Source: Phycisphaerales bacterium (lineage in GTDB: Bacteria; Planctomycetota; Phycisphaerae; Phycisphaerales; UBA1924). Taken from it: a stretch of 62,510 bases of DNA. Positions 40,513 through 48,733 of this stretch are shown here, in pieces; the stretch's first letter is position 1; each line of letters begins with the position of its first letter. Location: positions 1 through 62,510 of the forward strand of contig JAJDDI010000026.1 of NCBI GenBank assembly GCA_029260375.1, read 5' to 3'. The notes below the pieces were generated by a model. That model saw only the letters and a program-made list of their open reading frames with translations. It searched no databases and had not been told where the DNA came from. The position numbers and the translations under genes were made by a program.

Positions 40513-43257
40513 TCAGCTGATGCCGATGATCGAGCCCAGGATCGAGCCGTACGCGACGACCAGACCCGCGAACACGACCGAGACAATCGAGATCAGCTTG
40601 ATGAGGATGTTCAGGGCGGGGCCCGAGGTGTCCTTGAACGGGTCACCCACGGTATCGCCCACGACGGTCGCCTTGTGGTCCTCGGAGCCCTTGCCGTAGA
40701 CGATCAGGTCGGCGTTGCCGGCCTTGATGGCTTCTTCGGCCCGGGCCATGATCGCGTCGCGGACGCTGGCGGGGACCTTGGGCGAGTCGCCCGTCCCGTT
40801 GACCATGTCGGTGGCGGTGATCTTGCCGTAGGACTCAAGGAGCTTCTTGGCGTTGTCCCAGGCGCCGCCCGAGTTGGCCATGAAGACCGCCACGGCGAAG
40901 CCCGAGGTCAGCCCGCCCGCGAGCAGGCCCATGACGCCCGGCACGCTGAGCACGAGGCCCACCGCGATGGGAACGACGATGGCAAGGATGGCCGGGACGA
41001 CCATCTCCTTCTGGGCGCCGGCGGTCGAGATGGAGACGCAGTTGGCGTAGTCGGGGTAATGGTGCCCATCGACATCGAGGCCCTGGCGGGGCCAGTTCTC
41101 AGGGTTGGCCACGTCCTCCTCGGACATGCCCTGCTTGCGGAGGCCCTCGCGCATCTTGCCGAACTGGCGGCGGCACTCGCCCATCATCGCGTAGGCCGCG
41201 CGACCCACGGCGTTCATGGTCAGGGCGCAGAACAGGAACGCGAGAAGAACACCGATGAAGATGCCGCCCAGCAGGCGGGGGTTGGCGAGGGTGACGTCGT
41301 AGAAGGCGAGAACGTCCTTGACCGAGCCGTCACGGGACGACGCGAGCTGGATGGTGTATTCCTCGTCGTGGTCGGCGTGACTGGTCACACCCGCAATGGT
41401 GTACCGCCCCACGACGTCGTTGGTGACGGACGCGATGACATCGCCCTTGTTCAGGAGCTTGTCCACGCGGACGGGCCCGTGCCCGGTGATCGCGTCGATG
41501 GTCATGCCGCCGTCGATCTCGACATTGCCCTCGGCGTCGGTCTCGACGACCGCGAACTTGCCGTAGCCCTCGTAGACGGCGTAGAGCGCGTCGCCCTCGG
41601 GGACGTTGTAGCTGGCCCGCTCGACATAGGTCTTGGACTGGGTGGTGATCTGGACCTGGACGACCTGGATGTAGGCCGCGAACAGGGCCAGGGCGGTCAG
41701 GGCCGCCGAGCCGATGGCGAAGCCCTTGCCGGTGGCGGCGGTGGTGTTGCCCAGCGAGTCGAGCATGTCCGTGCGCTCACGGACGTGGGGGGGCTGGCTG
41801 GTCATCTCGGCGTTGCCGCCGGCGTTGTCGGCGATCGGGCCGTAGGCGTCGGTCGCCAGCGTGATGCCCAGGGTCGAGAGCATGCCGACGGCGGCGATGC
41901 CCACGCCGTAGAGGCCCATGAGGAAGTTCTCGTTGCCGCCGGCGAAGGTGAACGCCGCGAGGATGGCGACCACGACGGTGAGGATCGAGGCCCAGGTGGA
42001 CTTCATGCCCTCGGCAATGCCGGCGATGATGACGGTGGCCGGGCCGGTCAGCGCCTGCTCGGCGATGCGCCGTGTCGGCGGGTGCTCGTAGCTGGTGTAG
42101 TACTCGGTCGCGTGTGCGATCACGAGGCCCGCGATCAGGCCCGAGACGATCGACATGCCCAGGCCCCACCACTGGGTGATGCCCGCCAGCTCGGTCCGCC
42201 CGTTGAAGAGCATGTAGAGCAGGCCGAACGCGAGCAGGATGATCAGGCCCGAGGCCACGTACACGCCCTTGTGCAGGCCCTTGAGCAGCTGGGCGAAGGT
42301 GGCGTTCTCCTTGGCCTTGACGGTGAAGATGCCCGCGATCGAACAGAAGATGCCGATGCCCGCCAGCGCCATGGGCGCGACGGCCAGGGTCAGTGCGAGC
42401 GTCGTGGAATCGGCGTCGGTCACACCCGGGATGGTGAACGCCGCGGCGGCGCCCAGGGCCATCGTCGCCAGGATCGAGCCGTAGTACGACTCGTAGAGGT
42501 CGGCGCCCATACCCGCGACGTCGCCGACGTTGTCACCGACGTTATCGGCGATGGTGGCGGGGTTGCGTGGGTCGTCCTCGGGGATGCCCGCCTCGACCTT
42601 GCCGACGAGGTCGGCGCCGACGTCCGCGGCCTTGGTGTAGATGCCGCCGCCCACGCGGGCGAAGAGCGCCTGCGTCGAGGCGCCCATGCCGTAGCTGAGC
42701 ATGATCGTGGTCACCACGGTGATGTTGAACATGCCGTCGAGGACCGTGTTAAAAACCATGAACCAGACGGAGATGTCGAGGATGGCGAAGCCGACCACGA
42801 CCAGGCCCATGACGGCGCCCGAGCGGAACGCCACGGTCAGGCCCGCGTTGAGGCTTTCCTTCGCGGCGAAAGCGGTCCGGGCGGAGGCGTTGGTCGCCAT
42901 CTTCATACCGAACCAGCCGCACAGGCCCGAGAGCAGGCCGGCGATGGGCACGCCGAGCATGGTCAGCGGCGCCTGGAGCTTGAGCTGCCACATGACCGCG
43001 AGGAAGGCGACAAGCAGGACGAAGACGCCCGCGACGACCTTGTACTGGCGGGTGAGGTACGCCATGGCGCCGTCGCGCACCGCCTGGGCGATGCGGATCA
43101 TCTCGTCATCGCCCTCGGACTTCTTCATGACCGAGCCATAGAAGACGTAGGCCATGACCAGGGCGGCAACGCCGCCGATGGGGGCAAAGAAGTACGCCGG
43201 CGGAATATCGCCGATCGATCCGAGTGTTTGGACAGTCAGACTGCTCATCAGCGTCAT
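40513..43257 (-). CDS. hppA: Membrane pyrophosphatase (H+ or Na+ pump), K+-dependent type, enlarged
   Basis: A 914-residue polytopic protein; the family is about 670-760. Catalytic motifs are DVGADLVGKVEAG (about 212), PATIADNVGDNVGDVAGMGA (about 233) and GDTVGDPFKDTSGPALN (about 867). GNTTAATGKG (503-512) has Ala and Gly where K+-independent enzymes have Lys and Thr, so it should need K+. Two insertions stand out: residues about 531-655, polar and beta-like, in an extracytoplasmic loop between TM helices, and about 808-855 before the last catalytic block. It hydrolyses PPi to pump ions. Start may be MTLMSS or MSSL nine nt later. Confidence 0.95.
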   Translation of the reverse strand: MTLMSSLTVQTLGSIGDIPPAYFFAPIGGVAALVMAYVFYGSVMKKSEGDDEMIRIAQAVRDGAMAYLTRQYKVVAGVFVLLVAFLAVMWQLKLQAPLTMLGVPIAGLLSGLCGWFGMKMATNASARTAFAAKESLNAGLTVAFRSGAVMGLVVVGFAILDISVWFMVFNTVLDGMFNITVVTTIMLSYGMGASTQALFARVGGGIYTKAADVGADLVGKVEAGIPEDDPRNPATIADNVGDNVGDVAGMGADLYESYYGSILATMALGAAAAFTIPGVTDADSTTLALTLAVAPMALAGIGIFCSIAGIFTVKAKENATFAQLLKGLHKGVYVASGLIILLAFGLLYMLFNGRTELAGITQWWGLGMSIVSGLIAGLVIAHATEYYTSYEHPPTRRIAEQALTGPATVIIAGIAEGMKSTWASILTVVVAILAAFTFAGGNENFLMGLYGVGIAAVGMLSTLGITLATDAYGPIADNAGGNAEMTSQPPHVRERTDMLDSLGNTTAATGKGFAIGSAALTALALFAAYIQVVQVQITTQSKTYVERASYNVPEGDALYAVYEGYGKFAVVETDAEGNVEIDGGMTIDAITGHGPVRVDKLLNKGDVIASVTNDVVGRYTIAGVTSHADHDEEYTIQLASSRDGSVKDVLAFYDVTLANPRLLGGIFIGVLLAFLFCALTMNAVGRAAYAMMGECRRQFGKMREGLRKQGMSEEDVANPENWPRQGLDVDGHHYPDYANCVSISTAGAQKEMVVPAILAIVVPIAVGLVLSVPGVMGLLAGGLTSGFAVAVFMANSGGAWDNAKKLLESYGKITATDMVNGTGDSPKVPASVRDAIMARAEEAIKAGNADLIVYGKGSEDHKATVVGDTVGDPFKDTSGPALNILIKLISIVSVVFAGLVVAYGSILGSIIGIS

Positions 43258-43441
43258 CTCCGCAGATGGTTACGAACAAAGATTGAACACAACGTGTGGC
43301 GGGCGTGATCGTGAGTGATCAGGCCCGCCGGTGACTCCCCCCGAGCAGAGCCGGGCCGCAAGCATAGGCGTGCCCCATCCCGGATCGTCGCCCCGACAAG
43401 GGGCTGAGGGACGCGGTTCATCGGCATTCTGACGTGTTGGC

Positions 43442-43470
43442 GCAAAGAAACCGCCCGCTCAGCGCGGGCG
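43442..43470 (-). terminator. Intrinsic terminator of rpsU
   Basis: On the minus strand CGCCCGC and GCGGGCG (43452-43458 with 43464-43470) form a 7-bp stem with a 5-nt loop, followed by GGTTTCTTTG. It lies 33-60 nt after the rpsU stop. Confidence 0.75.
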
Positions 43471-43502
43471 ACGTGGGTCAGAACTGGTTAGACAAGCGGG
43501 GT

Positions 43503-43694
43503 CTAGTCCTTGTCTTCACGGGCGACCCGGGCGACGGACTTGCGGGCGGCGCGGCGCTTCCGCTCGGAGGGCTTCTCGAAGAACTCCTTGCGCTTGATGT
43601 CCTTGGTGAGGCCCTCTTTTTCGCAGAGCTTCTTGAAACGGCGCATCATCTGCTCGACGCCCTCGCCTCCGCGTGCCTTGATCCGAATCGCCAT
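43503..43694 (-). CDS. rpsU: 30S ribosomal protein S21
   Basis: A 63-residue protein. MAIRIKARGGEGVEQMMRRF then KKLCEKEGLTKDIKRKEFFE and a basic end are standard S21. ATG 43694 follows AAGGAGCGACG and is chosen over an upstream open-frame extension. S21 acts near the anti-Shine-Dalgarno helix in initiation. It stands alone with its own terminator. Confidence 0.95.
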   Translation of the reverse strand: MAIRIKARGGEGVEQMMRRFKKLCEKEGLTKDIKRKEFFEKPSERKRRAARKSVARVAREDKD

Positions 43695-43829
43695 CGTCGC
43701 TCCTTCGCCGCTCTGGGCGGGGTCTATCCGGGGGGTCTCCCGCCGGGCCTCAAGTAAAGGGCGCCTCGCCCCCAGGATCAAGACCGGGCGCCCTCAAGTG
43801 ACGCCCGCCTGTCCCTACCCTCAACATGG

Positions 43830-44723
43830 ATGCTCCTGATCGACGCGTACAACGTGCTCCACGCCCAGTGGGCCCTGCCCAGCGCCGAACGCGGCATGGA
43901 CGTGCCCGGGCTGGTCCGCCTGATCGGGCGGAGCCGCTACGCCGACCGGCGCCTCCGGGTGGTCTGCGACGGGCGCCCGGGCCCGCAGTGGCCCCTCTCG
44001 GGCCTTCTGGAAACACACGCTGGACTGGTCTGGACGCGGCTCGGGGGCGCCGAGGTTGTGTTCTCCGGGGCGGATCAGGAGGCCGACGACGTCATCGAGG
44101 ACGTGCTCGATCGCGCCAAGGGGCTCCGGGTGCTGCTTGTCAGCTCGGACCGGAGGCTGATCCGGGCGGCGGGCCAGGCCGGGGCGGACCAGGTCGGCAA
44201 CGGGACGTTTCTCAAGCAGCTCTCGGCGGACATCAAGGCCAAGCCCGGCGCCGACCGCCCCGCGTTCGTCAGCGAGGTCCCGCTGGACGCGTACTCCGTG
44301 GCCCACTGGATGCGTGAGTTCGGGTACGAGCCGGTCGCCAAGCTCGAACGCCCGCCCCAGCCCGAGGCGCCGCGCCCACCCAAGCCGGCGCGGAAGAAGG
44401 CGGCGCCCAAGAAAGCCGCGGCCAAGACGCCAACGCCGGACTCATTTGGGGACTCGCTCTCGATCCCGACGCCCAGCCAGGCGTCGGCCCCCGACGCGAT
44501 GCCCTCGCTCGAGGACACGTCCCTCCCGGGCAACCCCGAGCACGAGCCGCTGGACCCGTTACTGGCCGACGCGTTCGAAGAGTGGCGGGGACGCCTGAGC
44601 ATGGACGATCTGGATATGAGCCGATGGATCGACGACGTGCAGGACATCAAGCGTCCGGGTTCGGGGCGACCGGGTTCGGGGCGGCGAGGCCCGCCGCGCG
44701 GTGGCTCCTCGCGCCGGTGCTGA
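43830..44723 (+). CDS. NYN/YacP-like (PIN-fold) RNA-binding protein with long tail
   Basis: A 297-residue protein. The first 170 residues are the YacP/NYN fold: MLLIDAYNVLHAQWALPSAE with the first acidic site, GADQEADDVIEDVLDRAKG, and LLVSSDRRLIRAAGQAGADQ. Such proteins are rRNA or mRNA nucleases. From residue about 175 a low-complexity Lys/Pro/Ala tail (RKKAAPKKAAAKTPTPDSFG) follows, ending in an Arg/Gly-rich end coded partly by two tandem 15-nt units near 44656-44685. The stop codon overlaps an in-frame ATG of the downstream lipoprotein gene. Confidence 0.85.
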   Translation: MLLIDAYNVLHAQWALPSAERGMDVPGLVRLIGRSRYADRRLRVVCDGRPGPQWPLSGLLETHAGLVWTRLGGAEVVFSGADQEADDVIEDVLDRAKGLRVLLVSSDRRLIRAAGQAGADQVGNGTFLKQLSADIKAKPGADRPAFVSEVPLDAYSVAHWMREFGYEPVAKLERPPQPEAPRPPKPARKKAAPKKAAAKTPTPDSFGDSLSIPTPSQASAPDAMPSLEDTSLPGNPEHEPLDPLLADAFEEWRGRLSMDDLDMSRWIDDVQDIKRPGSGRPGSGRRGPPRGGSSRRC

Positions 44724-45109
44724 TGGGCCTGCTCACGCTGCCCGGGTGCCTGCAGACCATGCAAAAATCGGTCCAGCCGGTCGAAGAGCCGGTGGGGGAG
44801 TCACGCCTGACCAGCTCGTACTACGTCGGGCGGCTGACGGTCGAGCTGCCGCCCGAGACGCGGGTTGAGTCAATCGTCGCGGCATCCCGTGGGGCGCTGC
44901 AGCGCCGGGGGTACACGATCCGGCGGTCCGAGGCGACGGGCGACAGCGGGTGTGTCATCGCGGGCTCTCCCAACGACGAGCGGTCGGTCACGGTCAGCGC
45001 GCGCACAATCGCGGACTTCACGCGCCTGCGGGTGCGGTTCGAGCCGTGGGGCGACCACGCGGCGTCCACCTCGATCGTCGAGGACGTGCTCTCAAGCCTG
45101 GGCTACTGA
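44624..45109 (+). CDS. Putative lipoprotein, DUF3568-like in look
   Basis: A protein of about 161 residues with a hydrophobic stretch ending in the lipobox LLTLPGC. The mature part has a beta-alpha-beta feel (SSYYVGRLTVELPPETRVES, IVAASRGALQRRGYTIRRSE, then TVSARTIADFTRLRVRFEPW), as in small lipoproteins of the DUF3568 type; that assignment is tentative. The start is uncertain: ATG 44624 gives a full signal peptide but overlaps the upstream gene by 100 nt, while ATG 44723 overlaps its stop (TGATG) but leaves only eight residues before the Cys. Confidence 0.6.
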   Translation: MDRRRAGHQASGFGATGFGAARPAARWLLAPVLMGLLTLPGCLQTMQKSVQPVEEPVGESRLTSSYYVGRLTVELPPETRVESIVAASRGALQRRGYTIRRSEATGDSGCVIAGSPNDERSVTVSARTIADFTRLRVRFEPWGDHAASTSIVEDVLSSLGY

Positions 45110-45116
45110 GCCCGGA

Positions 45117-46247
45117 TCAGCGCTCGTCGATGGGCACGTACGGCACGTTGTGAGGGCCGACGTAGTTGACCGTCGGGCGGAACAGGCGGTTGTCGCCCAG
45201 CTGCTCGATGACGTGCCCGGCCCAGCCCGCGATGCGGGAGAGGGCGAACATGGGCGTGAACAGGTCGAGCTTGAGCCCGATGCAGTGGTATGTCGTCGCG
45301 GAGTAGAAGTCGACGTTGGGGTAGATGCCCTTGGCGGCGACCTCGCGATCCATGATCTGCTCGATCGCGTGCGATTTCTCGTAGAGATCGGAGTTGCCCG
45401 TGTCGTCGGCGAGCTGCTTGGCGAGGGACATGAGCTCGGTGGCCCGGGGGTCCTTGGCCTTGTAGACCCGGTGCCCGAAGCCCATGATGCGCTCCTTGCG
45501 CTCGAACTTGCCCATCACGTACGCCTCGGCGTCGGCGACGGAGTCGATCTCGTTGAGCATCTTCATCACACCCTCGTTGGCGCCGCCGTGCAGCGGTCCG
45601 CGGAGCGAGCCGATGGCGCCCGTGATCGCGGAGTACATGTCCGAGAGGGTGGAGATGATGACGCGGGCGGTGAAGGTGGAGTTGTTGAGCCCGTGGTCGG
45701 CGTGGGTGATCATGCAGATGTCGAAGGCGCGGATCATCGCGTCCGTCGGCTTCGTGTCGTTGAGCATGTACAGGAAGTTGGCGCTGAACCCGAGCGAGGT
45801 GTCCGGGGCGACGGGCGCCAGCCCGCGCCGGTTGCGGTCAAAGGCCGCGACGATCGAGGGCGTCCAGGCGAGGATGTTGAGCGCCTTGTCGCGGGCCGCC
45901 TCGACGGTGTTCTCGTTGGGGTTTGGGTCGAACATCGAGAGCGCGCTGACCATGGTGCGGAGCACGTGCATGGGCTCGGCGTCGGTCGGCGCCGCGGCGA
46001 TGCGCTCGAGCATGCCCTCGGGCAGCTCGTAGCGGGCCCGCAGGTCGGTGGTGAAGGCCGCCAGCTCACCCTTGGTCGGGAGGCGCTGGTTCCAGAGGAG
46101 GAACACGGTCTCTTCGAAGGTGGACTTGGAGGCGAGCTCGCCGATGGGGATGCCCACGTACTCGAGGATGCCGTTGGTCCCGTCGATGTAGGAGATCGCG
46201 GTCTCGGCGGCAACGATGCCTTCCAGGCCCTTGGAGAAGGTGGTCAT
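45117..46247 (-). CDS. gltA: Citrate synthase
   Basis: A 376-residue enzyme. It condenses acetyl-CoA and oxaloacetate at the start of the TCA cycle. Active-site blocks are ICMITHADHGLNNSTFTARV (first His), GPLHGGANEGVMKML (second His), MGFGHRVYKAKDPRA and KGIYPNVDFYSATTYHCIG (the catalytic Asp). ATG 46247 gives the family-like MTTFSKGLEGIVAAETAISY; an upstream extension is not conserved. It is convergent with the lipoprotein gene, only 7 nt apart. Confidence 0.96.
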   Translation of the reverse strand: MTTFSKGLEGIVAAETAISYIDGTNGILEYVGIPIGELASKSTFEETVFLLWNQRLPTKGELAAFTTDLRARYELPEGMLERIAAAPTDAEPMHVLRTMVSALSMFDPNPNENTVEAARDKALNILAWTPSIVAAFDRNRRGLAPVAPDTSLGFSANFLYMLNDTKPTDAMIRAFDICMITHADHGLNNSTFTARVIISTLSDMYSAITGAIGSLRGPLHGGANEGVMKMLNEIDSVADAEAYVMGKFERKERIMGFGHRVYKAKDPRATELMSLAKQLADDTGNSDLYEKSHAIEQIMDREVAAKGIYPNVDFYSATTYHCIGLKLDLFTPMFALSRIAGWAGHVIEQLGDNRLFRPTVNYVGPHNVPYVPIDER

Positions 46248-46413
46248 CAAGGCGTTCCTCTTTCGCAGCAAGCGGATAAACCGGGTCGGCAAAGGGGTTT
46301 AGCCTCTGCCTAACGCCGGGCGATCCCGGCCTGAACTGGATTATAGACGCACCGTTGCCCCCGGGACTCTCCCAACCGAATCTGAACGCGCGGCGTGGGA
46401 GTAGGATCGCGCC

Positions 46414-47580
46414 GTGCTCATCCCGCTCGGAACAGACCGACCGACCCGTCGCCCGAGCGTGGTCACGCCCGCGATCATCGTGCTGACGGTCGCGGTCCAC
46501 CTGGCGATGCTGGCCCTGCTCCGCGTGAACCCGGAACGGGCGGCCTGGGTGTACGACACGTTCAACGTCGGGGGGCATGACTTCCGGTGGTGGGGGCTGG
46601 TCACGAGCCTGCTGCTGCACAGCCCCGACAGCCTGCTGCACCTGATCGGCAACATGCTCTTCCTGTGGGTCTTCGGCCCGTCGGTTGAGGACCGCTTCGG
46701 GAGGATTGGTTTCCTCGGGCTGTACCTGCTCGGGGGGATCGCCAGCGGGGGGCTGCACGCCGCGTTCGACCCGAGCCCCGCGATCGGCGCCTCGGGCGCG
46801 ATCGCCGCGGTCGAGGGCGCGTTCCTGGTGCTCTTCCCCAAGACCCGGATCAAGTGCTTCTGGATCTTCACGGTCTCGGTCGTGCTCGTGCCCGCGTGGT
46901 GGTTCATCGGGCTGGCGATGGCGTGGGACCTGCTGTCGCACGCCTTCCGGACAAACGACAACATCGCCCGCCTGGCCCACCTGGGCGGGTACGGGTTCGG
47001 CTTTGTGCTGAGCATGATCCTGCTGTGGGTGAAGGTCTTCCCGCGGGAGACGTACGACCTGTTCACGATTTTTCGCCAGGCGCAGCGCCGGAGGGCGTTC
47101 CGAGCGGCCGGGGCGATAGCGCCCGCGTCGGGCCCCGTTGCCGCTCGGGCCAGGAAGCAGATGCGCGACGACCGCGCCGACGCGCTGGCCAGCGCCCGGG
47201 CGGAGATCTCGACGGCGGTGAGCGCGGGCGACATGGACGACGCGACGACGAAGTACCGCGCGCTCACCCGAAGCTACGGCGATCAGCCCGGCGCGGCGAC
47301 GCTGGCCAGGGACTTCCAGTACAAGCTCGCCGCCCACATGGTGGGGCGGGACGACCACCGGGATGCCGCCGAGGCGCTTGAACGCTTTGTCGAGGCGTAC
47401 CCGCTGGATCGGGAGATCGAGCAGATCCGCCTCCTGCTCGGGCGCCTGCAGGGGCGATACCTGGGGCAACGAGAGCGTGCCCTCGAGCTGCTCACGGGCG
47501 TGCTCGACCGGACGCACAGCGACGAGCTGCGTGAGCTGGCGCGGGAAGAGATCGACCATTTGAACGGAGAAACCGCGTGA
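46414..47580 (+). CDS. Rhomboid-family intramembrane protease with C-terminal TPR-like domain
   Basis: A 388-residue protein starting at GTG 46414. A six-helix rhomboid domain (about 15-215) shows LHLIGNMLFLWVFG (HN motif, His76 and Asn80), catalytic Ser127 in GASGAIAAVEG and His189 in ARLAHLGGYGFGF. The C-terminal 170 residues are soluble and helical, with TPR-like repeats (MDDATTKYRALTRSYGDQPG, AAEALERFVEAYPLDREIEQ). The stop overlaps the start of trpF by 4 nt. Substrates unknown. Confidence 0.92.
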   Translation: MLIPLGTDRPTRRPSVVTPAIIVLTVAVHLAMLALLRVNPERAAWVYDTFNVGGHDFRWWGLVTSLLLHSPDSLLHLIGNMLFLWVFGPSVEDRFGRIGFLGLYLLGGIASGGLHAAFDPSPAIGASGAIAAVEGAFLVLFPKTRIKCFWIFTVSVVLVPAWWFIGLAMAWDLLSHAFRTNDNIARLAHLGGYGFGFVLSMILLWVKVFPRETYDLFTIFRQAQRRRAFRAAGAIAPASGPVAARARKQMRDDRADALASARAEISTAVSAGDMDDATTKYRALTRSYGDQPGAATLARDFQYKLAAHMVGRDDHRDAAEALERFVEAYPLDREIEQIRLLLGRLQGRYLGQRERALELLTGVLDRTHSDELRELAREEIDHLNGETA

Positions 47581-48212
47581 CCACACGACGGACACGGATC
47601 AAGATCTGCGGCGTCCGGGATCCTGAGACGGCGGAGGTCTGCGCCGACGCGGGCGCCGACGCCATCGGGCTGATGTTCGTCCCGAGTTCACCCCGGGCGA
47701 TCGAGCCCGCGGCGGGGCTGGAGATCATGGGGGCGCTGCCGCTGTTCGTGACGCCGGTGGGCGTCGTGGCGGACCTGGAAGTGGACGCGTTCTGTGATCT
47801 TGAGAGCGAGTGTCCGGCGCCGGTCTTCCAGCTGCACGGGCGTGAGGACGAGAAGACCGTCCGCGCCTGTGGGCCGGGCGTGGTGAAAGCCTTCAAGTAC
47901 GACGCGGCGACCATCGACTCGCAGCTCAAGCGCTGGGGCGCGATCGATGAGGTCGAGGCGGTGCTCATCGACGGATCGAGCGGGGGCGAGGGCAAGAGCT
48001 TCGACTGGGACGCCCTGCGCAGCAAGCTCGACGCATTCCCGAAGCGCGTGATCCTGGCGGGCGGGCTGCACTCGGGCAACGTGGCTGAGGCGATCCGAGC
48101 CGTGCGCCCATACGCGGTGGATGTGTCCAGCGGTGTTGAGTCGGCGCCGGGCGTGAAGGACCGCGACAAGATCGCCGCGTTCTGCGCCGCGGTTCGCGAG
48201 GCTGACGCCTAG
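47577..48212 (+). CDS. trpF: Phosphoribosylanthranilate isomerase
   Basis: A 211-residue TIM-barrel enzyme of tryptophan biosynthesis. IKICGVRDPETAEVCADAGA carries the catalytic Cys, FVPSSPRAI and VFQLHGRED follow, and the phosphate-binding end is VILAGGLHSGNV and VDVSSGVESAPGVKD, which includes the catalytic Asp. GTG 47577 overlaps the rhomboid stop (GTGA), so the two are co-translated although functionally unrelated. Other trp genes are not in the window. Confidence 0.96.
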   Translation: MTTRRTRIKICGVRDPETAEVCADAGADAIGLMFVPSSPRAIEPAAGLEIMGALPLFVTPVGVVADLEVDAFCDLESECPAPVFQLHGREDEKTVRACGPGVVKAFKYDAATIDSQLKRWGAIDEVEAVLIDGSSGGEGKSFDWDALRSKLDAFPKRVILAGGLHSGNVAEAIRAVRPYAVDVSSGVESAPGVKDRDKIAAFCAAVREADA

Positions 48213-48733
48213 GCGTTGACGCGATCGATCAGGCGCTCGAGCGTCCGCTCGATGGGCTCGTGGTCGATGTCGAGCGTCTGCCCCAGCGTGAGGTAGAGCG
48301 GGTCTCGCGCGTCGTAGAGCGTCCGGATTTCCTCGATCACGCCCCGCCCGGTGAGGCTGGGACGATCGCGCAGGTCGGTCTGCTCGAGGCGATCGGCGAG
48401 CGTGCGGGGCGCCAAGCGCAGGTAGAACACGCGCGCTCCCGAGGACTCAAAGAGCTCGGCCGCCCCCGGGGCGGTGGGGGAGCCGCCACCGAGCGAGACG
48501 ACGCAGGCGGGTTCGCTGAGAACGTGTTCCAGGGCCCGGGCTTCACCCGCGCGGAAGGCGGGCTCGCCCAGCTCGGTGAGCGCTCGAGCGCAGGACTCGG
48601 ACCCGAGCTCTCGGGCGGTGCGGTCGTCGAGATCGACGTGCGCACTCCCCAGCCGCTCGGCGAGCAATCGCCCGAGCGTCGTCTTGCCCGAGCCGCGCAG
48701 CCCCGCGAGCAGGATGTGGTGTTCGAGCGTCAA
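48209..48733 (-). CDS. aroK: Shikimate kinase
   Basis: A 174-residue kinase. Walker A GLRGSGKTTLGRLLAERL, shikimate-binding Asp in SAHVDLDDRTARELG, and VVSLGGGSPTAPGA with DLRDRPSL as the lid Arg region. It phosphorylates shikimate in aromatic amino acid synthesis. It is convergent with trpF (4-nt overlap) and its ATG overlaps the stop of the AsmA-like gene. Confidence 0.93.
   Translation of the reverse strand: MTLEHHILLAGLRGSGKTTLGRLLAERLGSAHVDLDDRTARELGSESCARALTELGEPAFRAGEARALEHVLSEPACVVSLGGGSPTAPGAAELFESSGARVFYLRLAPRTLADRLEQTDLRDRPSLTGRGVIEEIRTLYDARDPLYLTLGQTLDIDHEPIERTLERLIDRVNA

Noticed and set aside
40675..43308. An 877-codon open frame antisense to the pyrophosphatase gene
   Set aside because: It mirrors the high-GC codon bias of the real gene; the translation is rich in Asp/His/Gly/Arg with no domain. 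The sense frame is an unmistakable pyrophosphatase.
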